A DNA stretch of 64,000 nt from assembly GCA_964007475.1 (NCBI GenBank), contig OZ023275.1, positions 36,451,381-36,515,380 of the forward strand, written 5' to 3'. The position numbers were made by a program, and so were the translations under genes. This stretch comes from Hybos culiciformis. Its lineage: Eukaryota; Arthropoda; Insecta; Diptera; Hybotidae. Of this stretch, positions 43,721 through 57,000 are shown one piece after another; the first letter of the stretch is position 1; each line of letters begins with the position of its first letter. The notes beneath the pieces are model-generated. The model did no database searches. It was given only the letters and a program-made list of their open reading frames with translations, and was not told where the DNA came from.

Positions 43721-45317
43721 TAAGAAATTCTACCGAAGTTGCTAATATCGATTGAATATATTTATAATGTTTAACATCGTAATTTTTTTAATACTAATAT
43801 TATTTACCCGTGTATACTTAAGGTCAGTTAATATTATTTTTATGATTTTAAAATATATTATATTCTAACGATATTCTCAATAAATAACTATACGTATAGG
43901 AAATAATAAAATTTTTTACTTGTTTATGAGGTTAGATAAATTTAATATAATATATATTATGTAAAATTCTACATATTATGTATAAGTATGTTTAATGTAT
44001 AACAACTAATGATAAAATATTTTATTAGTACGACGATATTTCAGGTCATCAATTAATTTTCTTTGCCTACTAATTGAAGTAATTAATTTCTTATACAGCT
44101 AATGTGTGTCTTCTACAATGCCAAAAACAATAATCAAATAAAATTAAAAAAAAAAACCTAATTACTTTATCAATCATAATATTATATTATATTTTATTCA
44201 ATAATGAAAATATTTACATTTTTATTACAATTTACAATCATATTATTATTATTCTACAACACAATCACATTTATATTAAATTACCCAATATTTATTTATT
44301 TATATAGATACATACTACATACTTTTATTTTTTTTGTTGGCTTTACTTCAGAAATTGGTGTGAATACTTAATTTAAATAAAAGATTTTTTCTAAACATAA
44401 AATCATAAAAAAAAAAACATCCATGAATTCAAACAAATTCGTAAATTTTATGTTCTCATCATTTAATTTTGTTGCTTTCTGTTTTGTTTGTTGAACAAAT
44501 TAACAACACTGATGAAACTTTATTGATTATTGAAAATTTACCAGCCTGCGACCAAATTTTGAAACTTAATCTGAATGAAAATTTTCAAAAATTAATTGAT
44601 AAACCCCAAAACTTAGATAAAGCCATTTTAATGTTAATAAAAATTTAAACCGGAAATTTCAATCTCAATAGTTTTCTTCTTTGGAAGCGGAAAAATAAAA
44701 AAAATATGTTGTCACTTTTTTGTAGTTAAGTTAGTTTTTTTTTTTTTTTGTATACAGGTTTTTTTATTTTTTTTTATTCATTTATAAATTTTATGAAAAA
44801 TATTTCCTAATTCATTTTTAAGAGAAAAAATATCTGTCTTTTTTTTTTTGGTTTTCATTGAATAGAGTGATATAGATACACGATAATACGAATAAAATAC
44901 ATTTTATATTGAATTTTTAGTACATATGAAAAAAAAATTCATATTATATTTATTTTATATTTTATTTTCCTAAAAAGTCTGTATCATAAAATATATTCTG
45001 TTGCGTGTAAAAGAGTACAAATACATTTAAAAAAAAAAATTGAATGCAGAGCGAATATTCATAATAAATTAATTTTGTGTATCTATAAGATACATTTTAT
45101 GCTCTATTATGTTGGTTAACTGTGTTCGTGTACATTTTTTGTATATTTTACACTGTATACTTAATACAAGAGCAGCGCTATACATTATTCATGTATAAAT
45201 TTTTGTTTTTATTATCATATTAAAGAGAAAAAAAGAAAAAAATTGTTGATTAAAAAAAATTCAGTTTTAAAACCAACCGGTAATTAAAGTATCTGACAAA
45301 TGATAACATTTTTTTTT
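43721..45317 (+). other. AT-rich DNA with a coding-like scrap at 44493-44648
   Basis: The frame 44493-44648 (plus) ends in TAA and reads EQINNTDETLL...ENLPACDQILKLNLNENF, a composition unlike the A/T noise around it. I find no acceptor AG before it and no homologue in memory. It may be an exon remnant or a decayed gene. The rest is A/T-rich DNA. Confidence 0.3.
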
Positions 45318-45473
45318 TTATTTTCTATCTAAAGCCAGCTCGTGAGCTAAGTGATGGTTATTTTGAGGGGTTTTAGGTAAATTTATAAAATCAAAAAAAA
45401 AAAAAAAAATGAAAAATAAATAAAATTGAGCAAAATAAGATTTTTTTTTCTTTTTACATTGAATTTTCTTATA
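45318..45473 (-). other. Exon-like island C (minus strand, possible terminal exon)
   Basis: A strong acceptor (CTCTCTCTCTCGTCTCCCTATCTCAG on the minus strand, spanning about 45499-45474) opens a frame that ends at 45318. The end of the frame is coding-like (NLPKTPQNNHHLAHELALDRK then stop), but its middle is a Phe/Lys-rich stretch made by homopolymers. It could be a terminal exon of a long minus-strand gene. Confidence 0.25.
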
Positions 45474-45509
45474 CTGAGATAGGGAGACGAGAGAGAGAGC
45501 TAAAATCAT

Positions 45510-48500
45510 TATTATATTATTATTTCACCAAGGTTCTTATTTTTATTATTAGTTCACTAAAACTCAATACTTAGGTTTAGGCCTTAAAGAGCGTTATATT
45601 ATTATTATTATTATTATATTCGACATATCTTTATCTACAATATATGTATGTTTGTACATATAATTTATGCATGTTTGTATATTTATTTTATTGAGATATG
45701 CTTTTCGTAAAATAATAATATAATAAAAAAAAAAAAATTGTTATTCAACGTAGGAAAATACTATGAAATCACAAAAAAAAAAACAAAAAAATTTATGACT
45801 TTTCAGATATAGTCAATTAGACAAGAGTTTTATGTAATTGAAATTGTTTTGCAAAAAGAAGAAAAAAAAACAAATTAACAAAATATAAAAAAAAAACATT
45901 TTAAATTTTTATTTTATATTCAAATTCAAAGTTTAATATTTATTCAGTCAAGTCAGTTAAAGCTTCCGATTTATTTATTATTTCTGGAAATGATATATGT
46001 ACTCATAAAACTTATAGGTACTAGCTTTTTAAAATTGGAAAATTCCATTAATTTTTTTTTTTATTTTATTTAATTTTTTTTAAATAACAAAACAAGTTTT
46101 ATGAAATTAAAAGAATATATCTTTTTTTTTTAAGTTTTGTTTACCTGTCTGTTTCTAATTTTTTTTTTAGTCATTTTGAATTAAATAAAAATGACGTTAA
46201 ACTTAGAAAAAAAAAATAAAAATTTCAAGGCTTTTTACTTGAGGAAAAAAAAATTATTTCAAGGAAAACTTAAGCATTTTACAAAAAAAATTATTTTCAT
46301 GATGATAATAAAATGAAAAATTACTATTTATGAAACCTAAATATTTGTTTTTATTTTGTGCCATATTCCTTCTTATTTACTGATTCTCGAATAACAACAT
46401 TTTATTTTTTTAACATAAGGTGTAATTTAATCATAATGATTATTGTTAAAGTTGATGAAAATTTTTGATAAATGCTCTTCTTACCGAATTTACAAAAAAA
46501 AAATAAAAATAAAAATATTATATCTATAACCACAGTTGAAAACCATATATTATAAAAGTGTCAAAATTTAGCTGATACCACCGTGTGTATACAAAACAAA
46601 ATTAGGAATTTTTTCAATACCAAACGTGTGTATACTTTTATTATATGAGCTTTTCATTAATTTTTTTTTTTGTTTTTTGTTTAACAGATTATCAACAGAA
46701 AGTTTAATTAAATAATTTTTCTTTCTTATTATTATGATTTTCTGAGAAAATAATGAAGTTTCATGTTATTTTTCTGTTTTAAATTGAAATAAAAAAAAAA
46801 AAATTTGATATAAAATGAAATTTCCTACGAATGGTCTAAAGCTCAATTTTTAAGATTAAGTATTATTGTGAATTTGAGAAAAAAAAAGACAAATAAAGAT
46901 TTTCTAGAATTAATTCTTAAGAGAAACAACAAGCTTAATTTTTTTAAACGTTAGATTAGAATTTTATATCTTTTACATACAGAACTATAACTATAAGTAA
47001 ACTTCATCCATCCTTTGCTTAAGAACAAGAATCTAGTGTAATACAAATTGGAAAATTTCAACAGGCAACATTAATTGACACTATATAAATTTTCATTATT
47101 ATCTGTAGTGGAAAATTATATCTACTTTCACCTTTACGTAGCAATTTTTATATATTTATTTTTTTTATTTTTTTAAGTTTTATAATCAAAAGAAGAAAGA
47201 AAAAAAAAACTAAAGCTCTAAAAACGAGCAGAGTTTAATAGATGTAAAAAATAAAAAAAAAAAATTAAATAATAAATAAATATATAAAACATGAAATACC
47301 TTCTTGATTAACTTTTATTATTTTTAACCTAGATATATAAAAAAAAAAGAAATTAAAATAACTTCAGTATCTGTAAAAAAAAATATAATTTTTTTTTATA
47401 TATTTTATATTTTATAAAGAAAAATTTACAATAAGCTTTTTGCGCACAATTTATAACTATATTACGTTATAAAAAATATTTATAATATATTAATTGCTTA
47501 TTGATTAACAAAAAAAAAAAAAAGTGAAACAAAATGATACAAAATGAAATTAGGTAATGTTTTAAATAAACTTTTAATATTTTTAAATGTTTTGTTTATG
47601 TGACAAAGATAATTTTGTGAGAAAATAAAATTTATTTATATGCACATATTATTCAAAGTTTTCGATTACATATGTGCTTGCATATTATATATATGAATGA
47701 CACTATGAATGAATGACACTATTATATGAATGATTGTATTAATGACTGTATATATGAATGACTTTATGAATGACTATATGGATGACACTATCCTAGAACT
47801 TACATTCATTATTCTTACTTTGAAAGTAGTAAGTGTAATATTATTTATATACAAATTAAAATATTTAATTCTTCGATTCGTGTTATGTATTAATTTAATT
47901 ATCGGAAATAAAGTGATATACATAGAATCGAAAAATTTGTTTTTGAGATTTTTAATTATATAAGATTTCAAAGTTTTGAGAAAAGCTTTGCTTTACCTGC
48001 GCTTAAAATCGATCTAAACTACATATAATTTTCAGCAAATTTTTATTCTGCGTTATCTATATAAAAAATATGTGTACTAATTACTATGAAAACTTCAAAT
48101 GTTCTACAAAAAAAAAAAAACGCTCTGTAATGAATGAACTAGATTCTTTTCTTTTTTTTTATATATATATTTATTGTTGAATCATATACACTTTTACTGA
48201 AAACACATAATTTTGTTTTTTTTTTTTATAGAGTCGCAAAAGAATTTTCAGTCGAATATGTTTTTTTTTCTTTTTATAATAATTTTATACATCAACATTA
48301 AAGAGCTTTTTATTTTTTTTTTATATACAAATTTTATTGAAACATAATAACATGAGTTGAAAAATATTCATTGAAATAATTTTTAACAAGCTATCTTGGA
48401 TTTCGGTATGTATAAGAAATTTGACCTGTTTTTGATGTTAAAATGATAAATAAAAAATAAAATAAAAAATATGGTGTGATAATCATATAAAGATATGTCA

Positions 48501-48660
48501 TTTTGCAAAATGTTATACCGTATATAAAAAGAAAAAAAATTACGAAATAATAATAATAATAATGTGATAAGAAAATTTTTCTTTGTTAACTCTCGGGAAA
48601 TATCTAAAATTAATTTAAAAAATTTTTTTAAGGCTTGATTAAGTATTTCTTATTGCAAAA
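45510..48660. other. AT-rich DNA with microsatellites
   Basis: No gene is seen. (ATT)n at about 45598-45620 and an ATGAATGACTATAT-type array at about 47690-47790 are the main features. The latter produces a short meaningless open frame. Confidence 0.5.
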
Positions 48661-48691
48661 CTTCAGTTGATATCAGGTTTTCCTGGTGATC
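48650..48691 (-). other. Exon-like island B (minus strand)
   Basis: The minus strand reads a good pyrimidine tract ending TCCAAACAG, then DHQENLISTEVLQ and a stop in phase 0, or SPGKPDIN and a stop in another phase. It is a GC-richer island in A/T DNA. With islands A and C it may be one of several alternative 3' exons. Confidence 0.3.
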
Positions 48692-50095
48692 CTGTTTGGA
48701 GGAATAAAAAATAACAGCTCAGAAATTTATTATTATTATTATGACATTACGGAAATTTTGTTTTCAGTGCAGATCGATAATCAATAGTTTAGTTTTAAAG
48801 TTCATAAAAGCCAAATTTTTCGAATAATTTAATTTTTTACCCTTCTATAAAATTCCTCAAAAATATTCATCACAATATATCGTTTAATTGTCATTTTATT
48901 ATGTTAAAAATATATTCGTCTCAAGCTGTGTATTTTCAACACCTGAAAATAAAAAAAAATAAAATAAAAATTGCATTAAAAAACTTGAAATTGAAATAGC
49001 AGAGTTACCAAAAAAAAAAATATATATATATATATTTATACATATATAGACATTTTACCTAATCATAAACCCTTCCAATTTTTTATTATATTTCCATTGC
49101 AAAAAAAAACAAAAAAATTTAATAGTGTACATAGAGAGTATAGTTATCTATAAAGTTGAATATTTACTTTTATTTATTTTTTTTTTTAGATAAAAAATAT
49201 TTTGTAATACTTTTATTTTTCTTTCTTTGCTTCTATATTAATTATCGCTTCAAAAAATACTTGAAGAGTGCAAAAAGAAAAATAAAATAAAATAAAAGAT
49301 TTAATAAAAATGGACATTTTTTCAAATTATAAATTTAATATCTTAAATATTTTTTTTCTTTGCATTTTTTTTTTATCTTGTCATGTTATCTTAAAAGTAC
49401 TTAAATGATGATTTTAACAGCTCCTCATCGTAAAAACTTGATAAGATTTCCTTAAAAACATCCTAAATGATTTAAATTTCTATAATCGTATCTGTCAATA
49501 AAAAAACAAAAAAAAAGAAGCAAAAAAAAAAAGAAGAAGGAAAATTCAAGATACAAATATCTTACAAAAAAAATTTTAAGAGAAGTTTTTTTCTTTTTTT
49601 TCATGTTCGATTTTCATATAATTTTTCGTTTCGTTAAAAGCCAGAAATAAAATTCAAAAGCAATTTTTTTATTATTAGGTTATATTCGATTTTCTTTTTT
49701 CTTTTTTTTTTTTTTTCTTGTTAAAATTTTTATGAAATAAAGCAATATTTTACAGCACAAAGTATATATAAAAAAAAAATTGAAAATAAAAAAAATTACA
49801 CATGTAGTGGTTTTTCTTTGTAAAAAAAAAAAAAAAATATAAAAAATTATATGATTTCTTTGCTTTTCAGCCAGAATACCTTAGGGAGACTTTTTAAAGT
49901 ATAAAATTATTCCGTAATATACATGTGTGTTTATAATATCTATGGACTTTTATTTTTTTTTATTATATTTTTATAACCGCATTGTGATGCAATATTGCAA
50001 TAACAACCAGTTTTTTTTTTGTACTTGAAGGAAATTTTATGAATATATATATATACGTATATTATATGTATGTATAGAAGGATGTCTGTATAGTA
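48692..50095. other. AT-rich DNA
   Basis: No feature is seen beyond A/T homopolymers. Confidence 0.5.
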
Positions 50096-50152
50096 TCATC
50101 TGTTTAATAGTTCTGAATCAAGTCCTCCGGAAGATTGTCTGTCTTCAGACTG
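50096..50152 (-). other. Exon-like island A (minus strand)
   Basis: The minus strand has the acceptor ACTGTTTCTATTTAG|CAG (a NAGNAG site) followed by QSEDRQSSGGLDSELLNR and a stop. Its hydrophilic, non-repetitive sequence is unlike the surroundings. The plus strand is also readable here but has a poorer acceptor. I suspect a short terminal exon of a minus-strand gene. Confidence 0.35.
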
Positions 50153-50565
50153 CTAAATAGAAACAGTGTTGTGTTAGATATTGTTTCTACAAATCTGTAA
50201 TAGTGTAAACAATTAAATGATAAAATGTATAAATTTCACTACAATTTTTGAAACTGTGATTATATGTTGATTGTATGTTACATGAAATTTACGTATATTG
50301 TGAATTAGCTTCAATCTTATAATTTGTTCACACCTAAGTTATAAATTTTCACAGTTTTAGCTAATCCATTCACATACCAAACACTCAACTAGTGGAAGTT
50401 TGACAACTTATAATTTATTTCTTATTGTTTGTATTTGTTTTTATGATTTAGGGAATTTTTTTTTAAACACATTTGCTTGACCTTACCTACACAGAATACA
50501 TATATGCCGTAATTTATTACAAATAATTATTGATTTGATTGCAGATTTTATTTCGTAGTTTTACT

Positions 50566-50707
50566 AAGCTTGGCAGAAACCAAAACTACACTCCTTTGCA
50601 TTCGAGTGAATTGAATATTCGTACGATTTTTACGATTGATACAAGCTTGGCAGAAACCAAAACTATACTCCTTTCCATTCGAGTGAATTGAATATTCGTA
50701 CGATTTT
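50566..50707. repeat. 77-bp tandem duplication
   Basis: The segment starting AAGCTTGGCAGAAACC at 50566 is repeated at 50643 with few differences and ends with ATTCGTACGATTTT in both copies. No function is seen. Confidence 0.9.
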
Positions 50708-53700
50708 AACTCATAATAAACTATCAATTATGAAAAATATCCTGAATTTCTATATCTTTTATTGACTTAAAAAATTCTATGTATTTAGTTAATTAGAGAT
50801 TTGACAATAAAAAAAAAAATAAAAAAAATTAATTACTTAAAAAAAATTTGTTGAAATTTGTCACTTATAATAAATTAATATTGGCATTTTATGGGTATAA
50901 TGTTGAATATACTGAACTGATTATACTACTGAAATAATATATTCTGTTAAATCGTATTTAAAAAAATAAAAAAAAAAAATTCGTACAAACATAAATATCT
51001 GTATACATTTTCTTCTCTTTTACTATATCTCTATACAAAAAAAAATGTTTATACCATACTTTACTATACAATAATATTGTGTATATATTGTGTATATTCA
51101 TGTACGAATTTATGGGGTAAACCAATTGTTTATACAATTAAAAATAATAATATCATATGCGCGATGTTTTTTTTTTTTTTTTATTTTTATAGAGATCACT
51201 TTATATTTTTATTTGTTCACTTTTTTGCTTAATTGATTTTAAAAATTATTACATTAAAAAAAAAAATTTATATTTTTTTTTTCTCTGATGTTTTTGTTTT
51301 TTAAATTGTTTATTTAATCTAGATTTTTTTTTTTAAATATACAAACAAAATGAATATATGTATTTTTTTTTTTTTTTTGTTTATTTGAAGGAAAAAAAAA
51401 ATTATGATTAAAATTAAAAAAAAAAAAGATATATGTATCTTATGTATTATATATGTTGTTTTTTTTTTTTACTAATAAAAATTATGATTTTAAAAGCATA
51501 TCGGAATTTTTGCTAATTAATTTTTAAATATATAAATACATACTATATGCATTTGGGATTAAATGGCTATTTTTAATTTTTTTTTTTTTTTAATTTTTAT
51601 AATTATTAAATGCTTTTATTTTAATTTTTCGAAGTGTAATAATAAATATAAGTTTTAACAACATTTTATTGAATAAAATTTAAAACAAAATATTTTATTC
51701 TGGATTTTAGTTTGTATATATAAAATATCCCGGATTTTCTTCGCAAAGATTAATGAAATATATATTTTTTTTTTGCTTTTGCAAAGTTTGACGTATTAAG
51801 TTTTATACGTTTTCTTATTTTTTATTTTTTTTTATTTTATTAGAAATTCATTAAAAACTTCTAAGAAACTTCTAAGTTAAAAACTTTCATTTTACACCTT
51901 AGTAATAAAAAAAAAGCTTTTTTCTTGTCACAAAGTGAAAGATTTATTTCAGGAAAAAAAAATAATATATATATAAAATAAAATAAATAAATAAATAAAT
52001 GATTATAAGCTTTAATGTTTTTTTTTTCTTTAATAATATTTTTATTTTCAGTTTGAAAACTGAATTTAATATGAATTTTGATTTAATGGTAATTAATTAC
52101 AACATAAAATTCAGAAAAATTTTTATTATAAAAGTATGTGAATGAATTTTATTAACTCTAGCTATCAGATTTCGAAATTGGAAATATTGTAATATTGTAA
52201 ACTATAAATGAAGTATGCGGCCCGTTTTCGCCATTCCGATTATGGGTATACTTAGTCATATGTACAAATTTAATAATTTTCATCGAAATCCAGACTCTAT
52301 TTCGAATCCTTGGATTCCAACCATTCCTATAATCGACATCTATCTACCAACATGTTTATCCCAAATCGAGCTGAAAGTGAACTAGATTACGTATGTTCTG
52401 GCATTTAAAGAATTGGCTGGTACATACATTTTAATGGCAACAATTTAATGAAAAACGGACTAAAAATGGCGCAAAATAAAAAAGAAATAAAGTTATATTT
52501 TCTTTAAGAATCAGTGAATAATTAAATTTTATAAGTTTTACATTAGAATGCAAATAATTTTATATTATTGATTTTTTTATACAAATATTATAAAAATAAT
52601 TTATAAAATAAAAATCAATAGAAAATAAATGTTAAATTATAAAATCATGAAAAGAATAAAATTAAAATTAAATTTATTTTAGTCTTTTTATTTATCAACT
52701 TGTATTTAGAGAGAGCGCAATCATTATTTTTCTCTTCCCAAAGCAATAAATTTAATGAAGTGAAGTTTGAAGAGTTTAATTTTTAGTAATTTTTTTTTTT
52801 TTTGTTTTTATTGTATGCCTAATTAAATAATAATTAAGAATAAATTAAAAAAGGAACCTCTTAAGTTCTGTTAAAAATGAAATACCTATTCAAGAATCTT
52901 TAAATAATTTTATGATATTAAAAGTATACGAACAAAAAATTTTAACTTCCAATAATTAAAGAAACAAAAAAAAATTAATATTTTTATTTTTATTTTAAAA
53001 CAAATATTTATATCATGGTTAAATAGAAAATATTTATAAATATATTCTACTGAAAAATATAATAATAAAAAAAAATTCACACAAAGAATCGCACAAGTTA
53101 CAGCCAAATAAAAACGACATGACAGCAAAAAATCCCCCATATAAAAGTGTATAAAATTTTAATTTTTTTTTTTATCATGTTGAATTTCAATGATTTTTTT
53201 TACAAGCGCTAAACATTTTGTATTTTCAATGTTAATACAAAACAAACGATATATTCATGTTTGCCTTTTTTTTTTTTGTAAATATATTAATTTTATTTTC
53301 AACTGTATGGAATTGCTAACACAATTTATTTTTTTTTTTTTTTGTAATTAAAATTTGTGTAAACTTATTGCGTTAAACCTAGCCCATTATTAGGAATATT
53401 TATTTAAATACTGCTCTCATTGAAAAAAATTTCAAGTTCGGTTTCTTTTTTTTTTATAAGGTACGTTTATCTAATTCTTACCAAATCCTGTAAATTAATA
53501 ATTAAGATGAACACAAATATAGGAATCGCATGTAATAGTTTATCAAAACTTGAAAATCTTTAAATTTTGTAACAGATTAACACCATATACAAAAAAAAAT
53601 ATATATAATTTTTTAAAGAAAAATAATAAAAAAAAAAAAATAAATAAAATTTTTCTTCTAGATTATTATTATAATATATATACTTTTATTTTAACTTACA

Positions 53701-56700
53701 AATAAACGTACATACAAACATATATATAAATATAATTCATATACATTTATTCATATGTACATTACGGATATTGCTTTTAAATTGCTCTTTATAATAATCA
53801 ATTTAAGGCAAATTCTTGACACACTATCTATCTATCTACATTATATAGTATGTATACAACAAAACAACAGACGGCTCTCCTGAATAACAACAGCAAAAAA
53901 AACAAATCTTCTCTTTATTTGGAGAAAAAATCACAAAAAAGAAAAAAATACAAAAACATTAAATCTTTAAATGCGAAAAAAAAAACATCTCTAAAGCTCA
54001 AAATACGAAAAAAAGAAAAAAAAATCCCACAAATAATATTCTCTTCTTTAATTCAAATTCCAAATCAAATAATATGATTAAATAATGACAAAATATATGT
54101 ACATATATAAATTATTTAAAAGTATATATTTATGTATATAGAAAAGAGAAATATATATGTATGTTAAATAAAAAAAAAATTTTATAAAGAAATATAAGAT
54201 GTAAATGTAATTCTTTTGTAAAGAATATATATATTATGTATACATTTATGTAAATATGCATATTTTATATTGTATTTTTTTTTCGCCAAATAAAATATAC
54301 AAAATACGAAATAGAGAACACATGTTGTCATTTTATGCAGAGGAGGGTATGGGAACTCAAAGGCATTAAGGGAATATCTGTATATATATATATATACAAC
54401 GTGATAAAAGGCACGCGAATAATTTTTTATTATTTTTTTTTCCTTCTTGTTCTTCGTCTTCTTAATAATATTTTCTCTCTTAGTGCATAATGTATCTAAA
54501 AAATAATTTTTTTAATTTTTACAATTCTTTCATGTAAGGTGTAGGTCAATTTTATTAGGAACAAAAAAAATAATTATTAACTAACAAATCAACTGTGGAG
54601 GGTAAAGGAAAAATTATTTCTCTTAAAAAAATATTATTCAATCTAAATTTTTATTTTAATTAAATTTTTATTGTACCTAGTTACTTAGAATTGTACTTAT
54701 CACAAATAAAAAGCAAAAAAAAAATAAACAAACAAACAAAAACAAATTCAATAAAATTTTTTTTTTTAATTTTGAACGACACGTGTAAGAGATTGCTACC
54801 TAAAAAGTCATTCTCTTAACTTTGAAAATATCTTTTTATTATAAAAACAAACACACAAATACAATTATAATTCAATTTTATATAAACTTTATATCCGTAC
54901 ACAAAAAACCAATTCTCTCAATTTTGTGTATTTACACAAAATTGTATATTTTTATATTTGATTTCTTATAAAATATGCACGCACACATAGAAATTAAAAA
55001 AATTATTAAATACAAAGTTTTATTATTAATTTAACTCATTATAAGATAGAAGTATCTTTTAGGAGAATTTGCAGAGAATATTATGAAGTCTCTTTTAAAT
55101 ATTTCTTTTGGTCTTATTTTAATAATGATTTCATTTAATTAAAAAAAACAAACTAAGTTATATTAGGTAGTTAATTTAATAAATTTATTTATCTTATCGG
55201 TGGTTCAGTAAAACAATATCAGCGAAAAAATTCCAACGAAAGAAAAACTTGAATTAATTTGAAATAAAATAATTATTGACATATTTATACTGTAAATAGT
55301 TAGTCTCATATATTTTTCTTGAAATTTTTTTTTTTTTATATTGAAGTTTAAAATCAAAAATTGTATTTTGCCAATTTTGACACATTTAAAAATAGGTAGT
55401 TACAAGTTATTTTCTTTCCTTTTTTTGCTCTCAACATGTAATAAGTTAATCTTTTAAAACGAAATTAATAATAATTTTTTAATTTTTTTAATTTTCTGTA
55501 ATTTCCCTCAAAACTCTTAATTGTATAATACAAAATAATAATTATATCTCTTTCAGTTTGCTGCTGTTCTCAGGAATTTATATTTTTTAAATTCAAAATA
55601 ATTTTTTTTTTTTTATTTTACTTTTGCTTGCTTTACTTTTCATGCAAAAATGCCTCACAATTGAAAAAGTCAACCAGAAAAAAAAAAAAAAAAAAACTTT
55701 TATAATTCCTTTTAAAAAAATGTACAGAAAAAATAAAATTTTTTTTTTTGTTTCTTCTACAATATTTTTCTGTGAAACACAAAATGAAAAAAAACAAAAA
55801 AACAAAAAAAATCAAAAAAACAAACTAGTCGGTTTTCAATACCGTACTGTATTGTTCATTTGCAGCACAGAAAAAAAAAAAAAATATTTGAAAAAAAAAA
55901 AATAAAGATACTCAATTTTCCACAAAACATAAAAAATTTTTTTAGTTCGATTTGAACGTGAGAACCGTATAGACGTGTTTACTCCGCAAATTATACTGAA
56001 GTAAACTCACAAAACATAAAATAAAGAAAAAAAAAAATATTATTATTATTATATTGTAGAGATATTGTATATTGTATTTTTTTTTTATATTTGGGAATGT
56101 AAAAAGAAAAGAAAAAACAAAAAATTTTATATACAAGAGGAATAAAAAAGTAAAGAAAAAAAAAACACAACACAAAATATAAACACAGAAAAAAAATAAA
56201 TAAATATCAACTTGATGATTTATATTAACTTTTATTACTAATAATAATTTATTATTATTATTATTTTTTTTTCTGGTTGAAATAAGATTGAAGTATCTTT
56301 ATTATTATTATTATTATTTCTAAAGTGGGTGCAAAATAAAAACAACAATAATAAATAAAAATTAAAATATTAAAAATGAATCTTTAATGAATAATAAAAA
56401 TTTTTTTCATTTAATTTTTTTTTTGTTTTTTTTTTCATAAACTTAATTGATTTCACAGGAAATTATTAATTAACCTAGAAACAGGATACAAATAAAAAAA
56501 AAAAATATTTTTTTTTCTTTCAAAGAAAACAAAAAGGATTATAAAAAAAATAATTAAATATTAGAAAAGGAAAATTCTTTTTGGAAAAGTTCAACCTAAT
56601 CAAAAGGATTAAACGAATTTTCTTTGATGTGTGTTCTTTTTGTTTGCTTTGTTCAAAGTTAAAGACATTTTTGCATACACACCTGTCAGAAGAAGAAAAA

Positions 56701-57000
56701 ATTTTTTAATTGAACTCTTTGAACTTTATTAACTTTATTTACATTTTTTCTTTTGTTATATGTTAATTACCGCGTTTACAAAAAAAATAAAATAAAAACG
56801 CAGGACAATTTTTGCAAAAAAAAAAATTAATTCTAAAATAAAATTCAATTAATAAAAAAAATTAAATTTTAAATAATTAAAAAAAAAATATTCTAAACCA
56901 AAGTATAAATTTTAAGGACTGTTCGATTCTAAATTAAAAAAAAAAAAAAAAAAACATTTATCCTTAATATAATAGTCGTAGTGAAAAGTGAAAGGGACTG
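50708..57000. other. AT-rich DNA, one complex segment at about 52200-52440
   Basis: No gene is assigned. At 52200-52440 the sequence is more complex (CCATTCCGATTATGG and CCATTCCTATAATCGACATC are similar direct elements). It has no long frame and may be an old transposon piece. Elsewhere only A/T runs and microsatellites such as (ATT)n near 56228-56260 are seen. Confidence 0.45.

Noticed and set aside
47690..47971. Short frames on both strands
   Set aside because: They come from an ATGAATGACTATAT-type microsatellite and adjacent A/T DNA.
55593..56175. Lys/Phe-rich frames around 55.6-56.2 kb
   Set aside because: Homopolymer noise; residues are nearly limited to K, N, F, I and Y.
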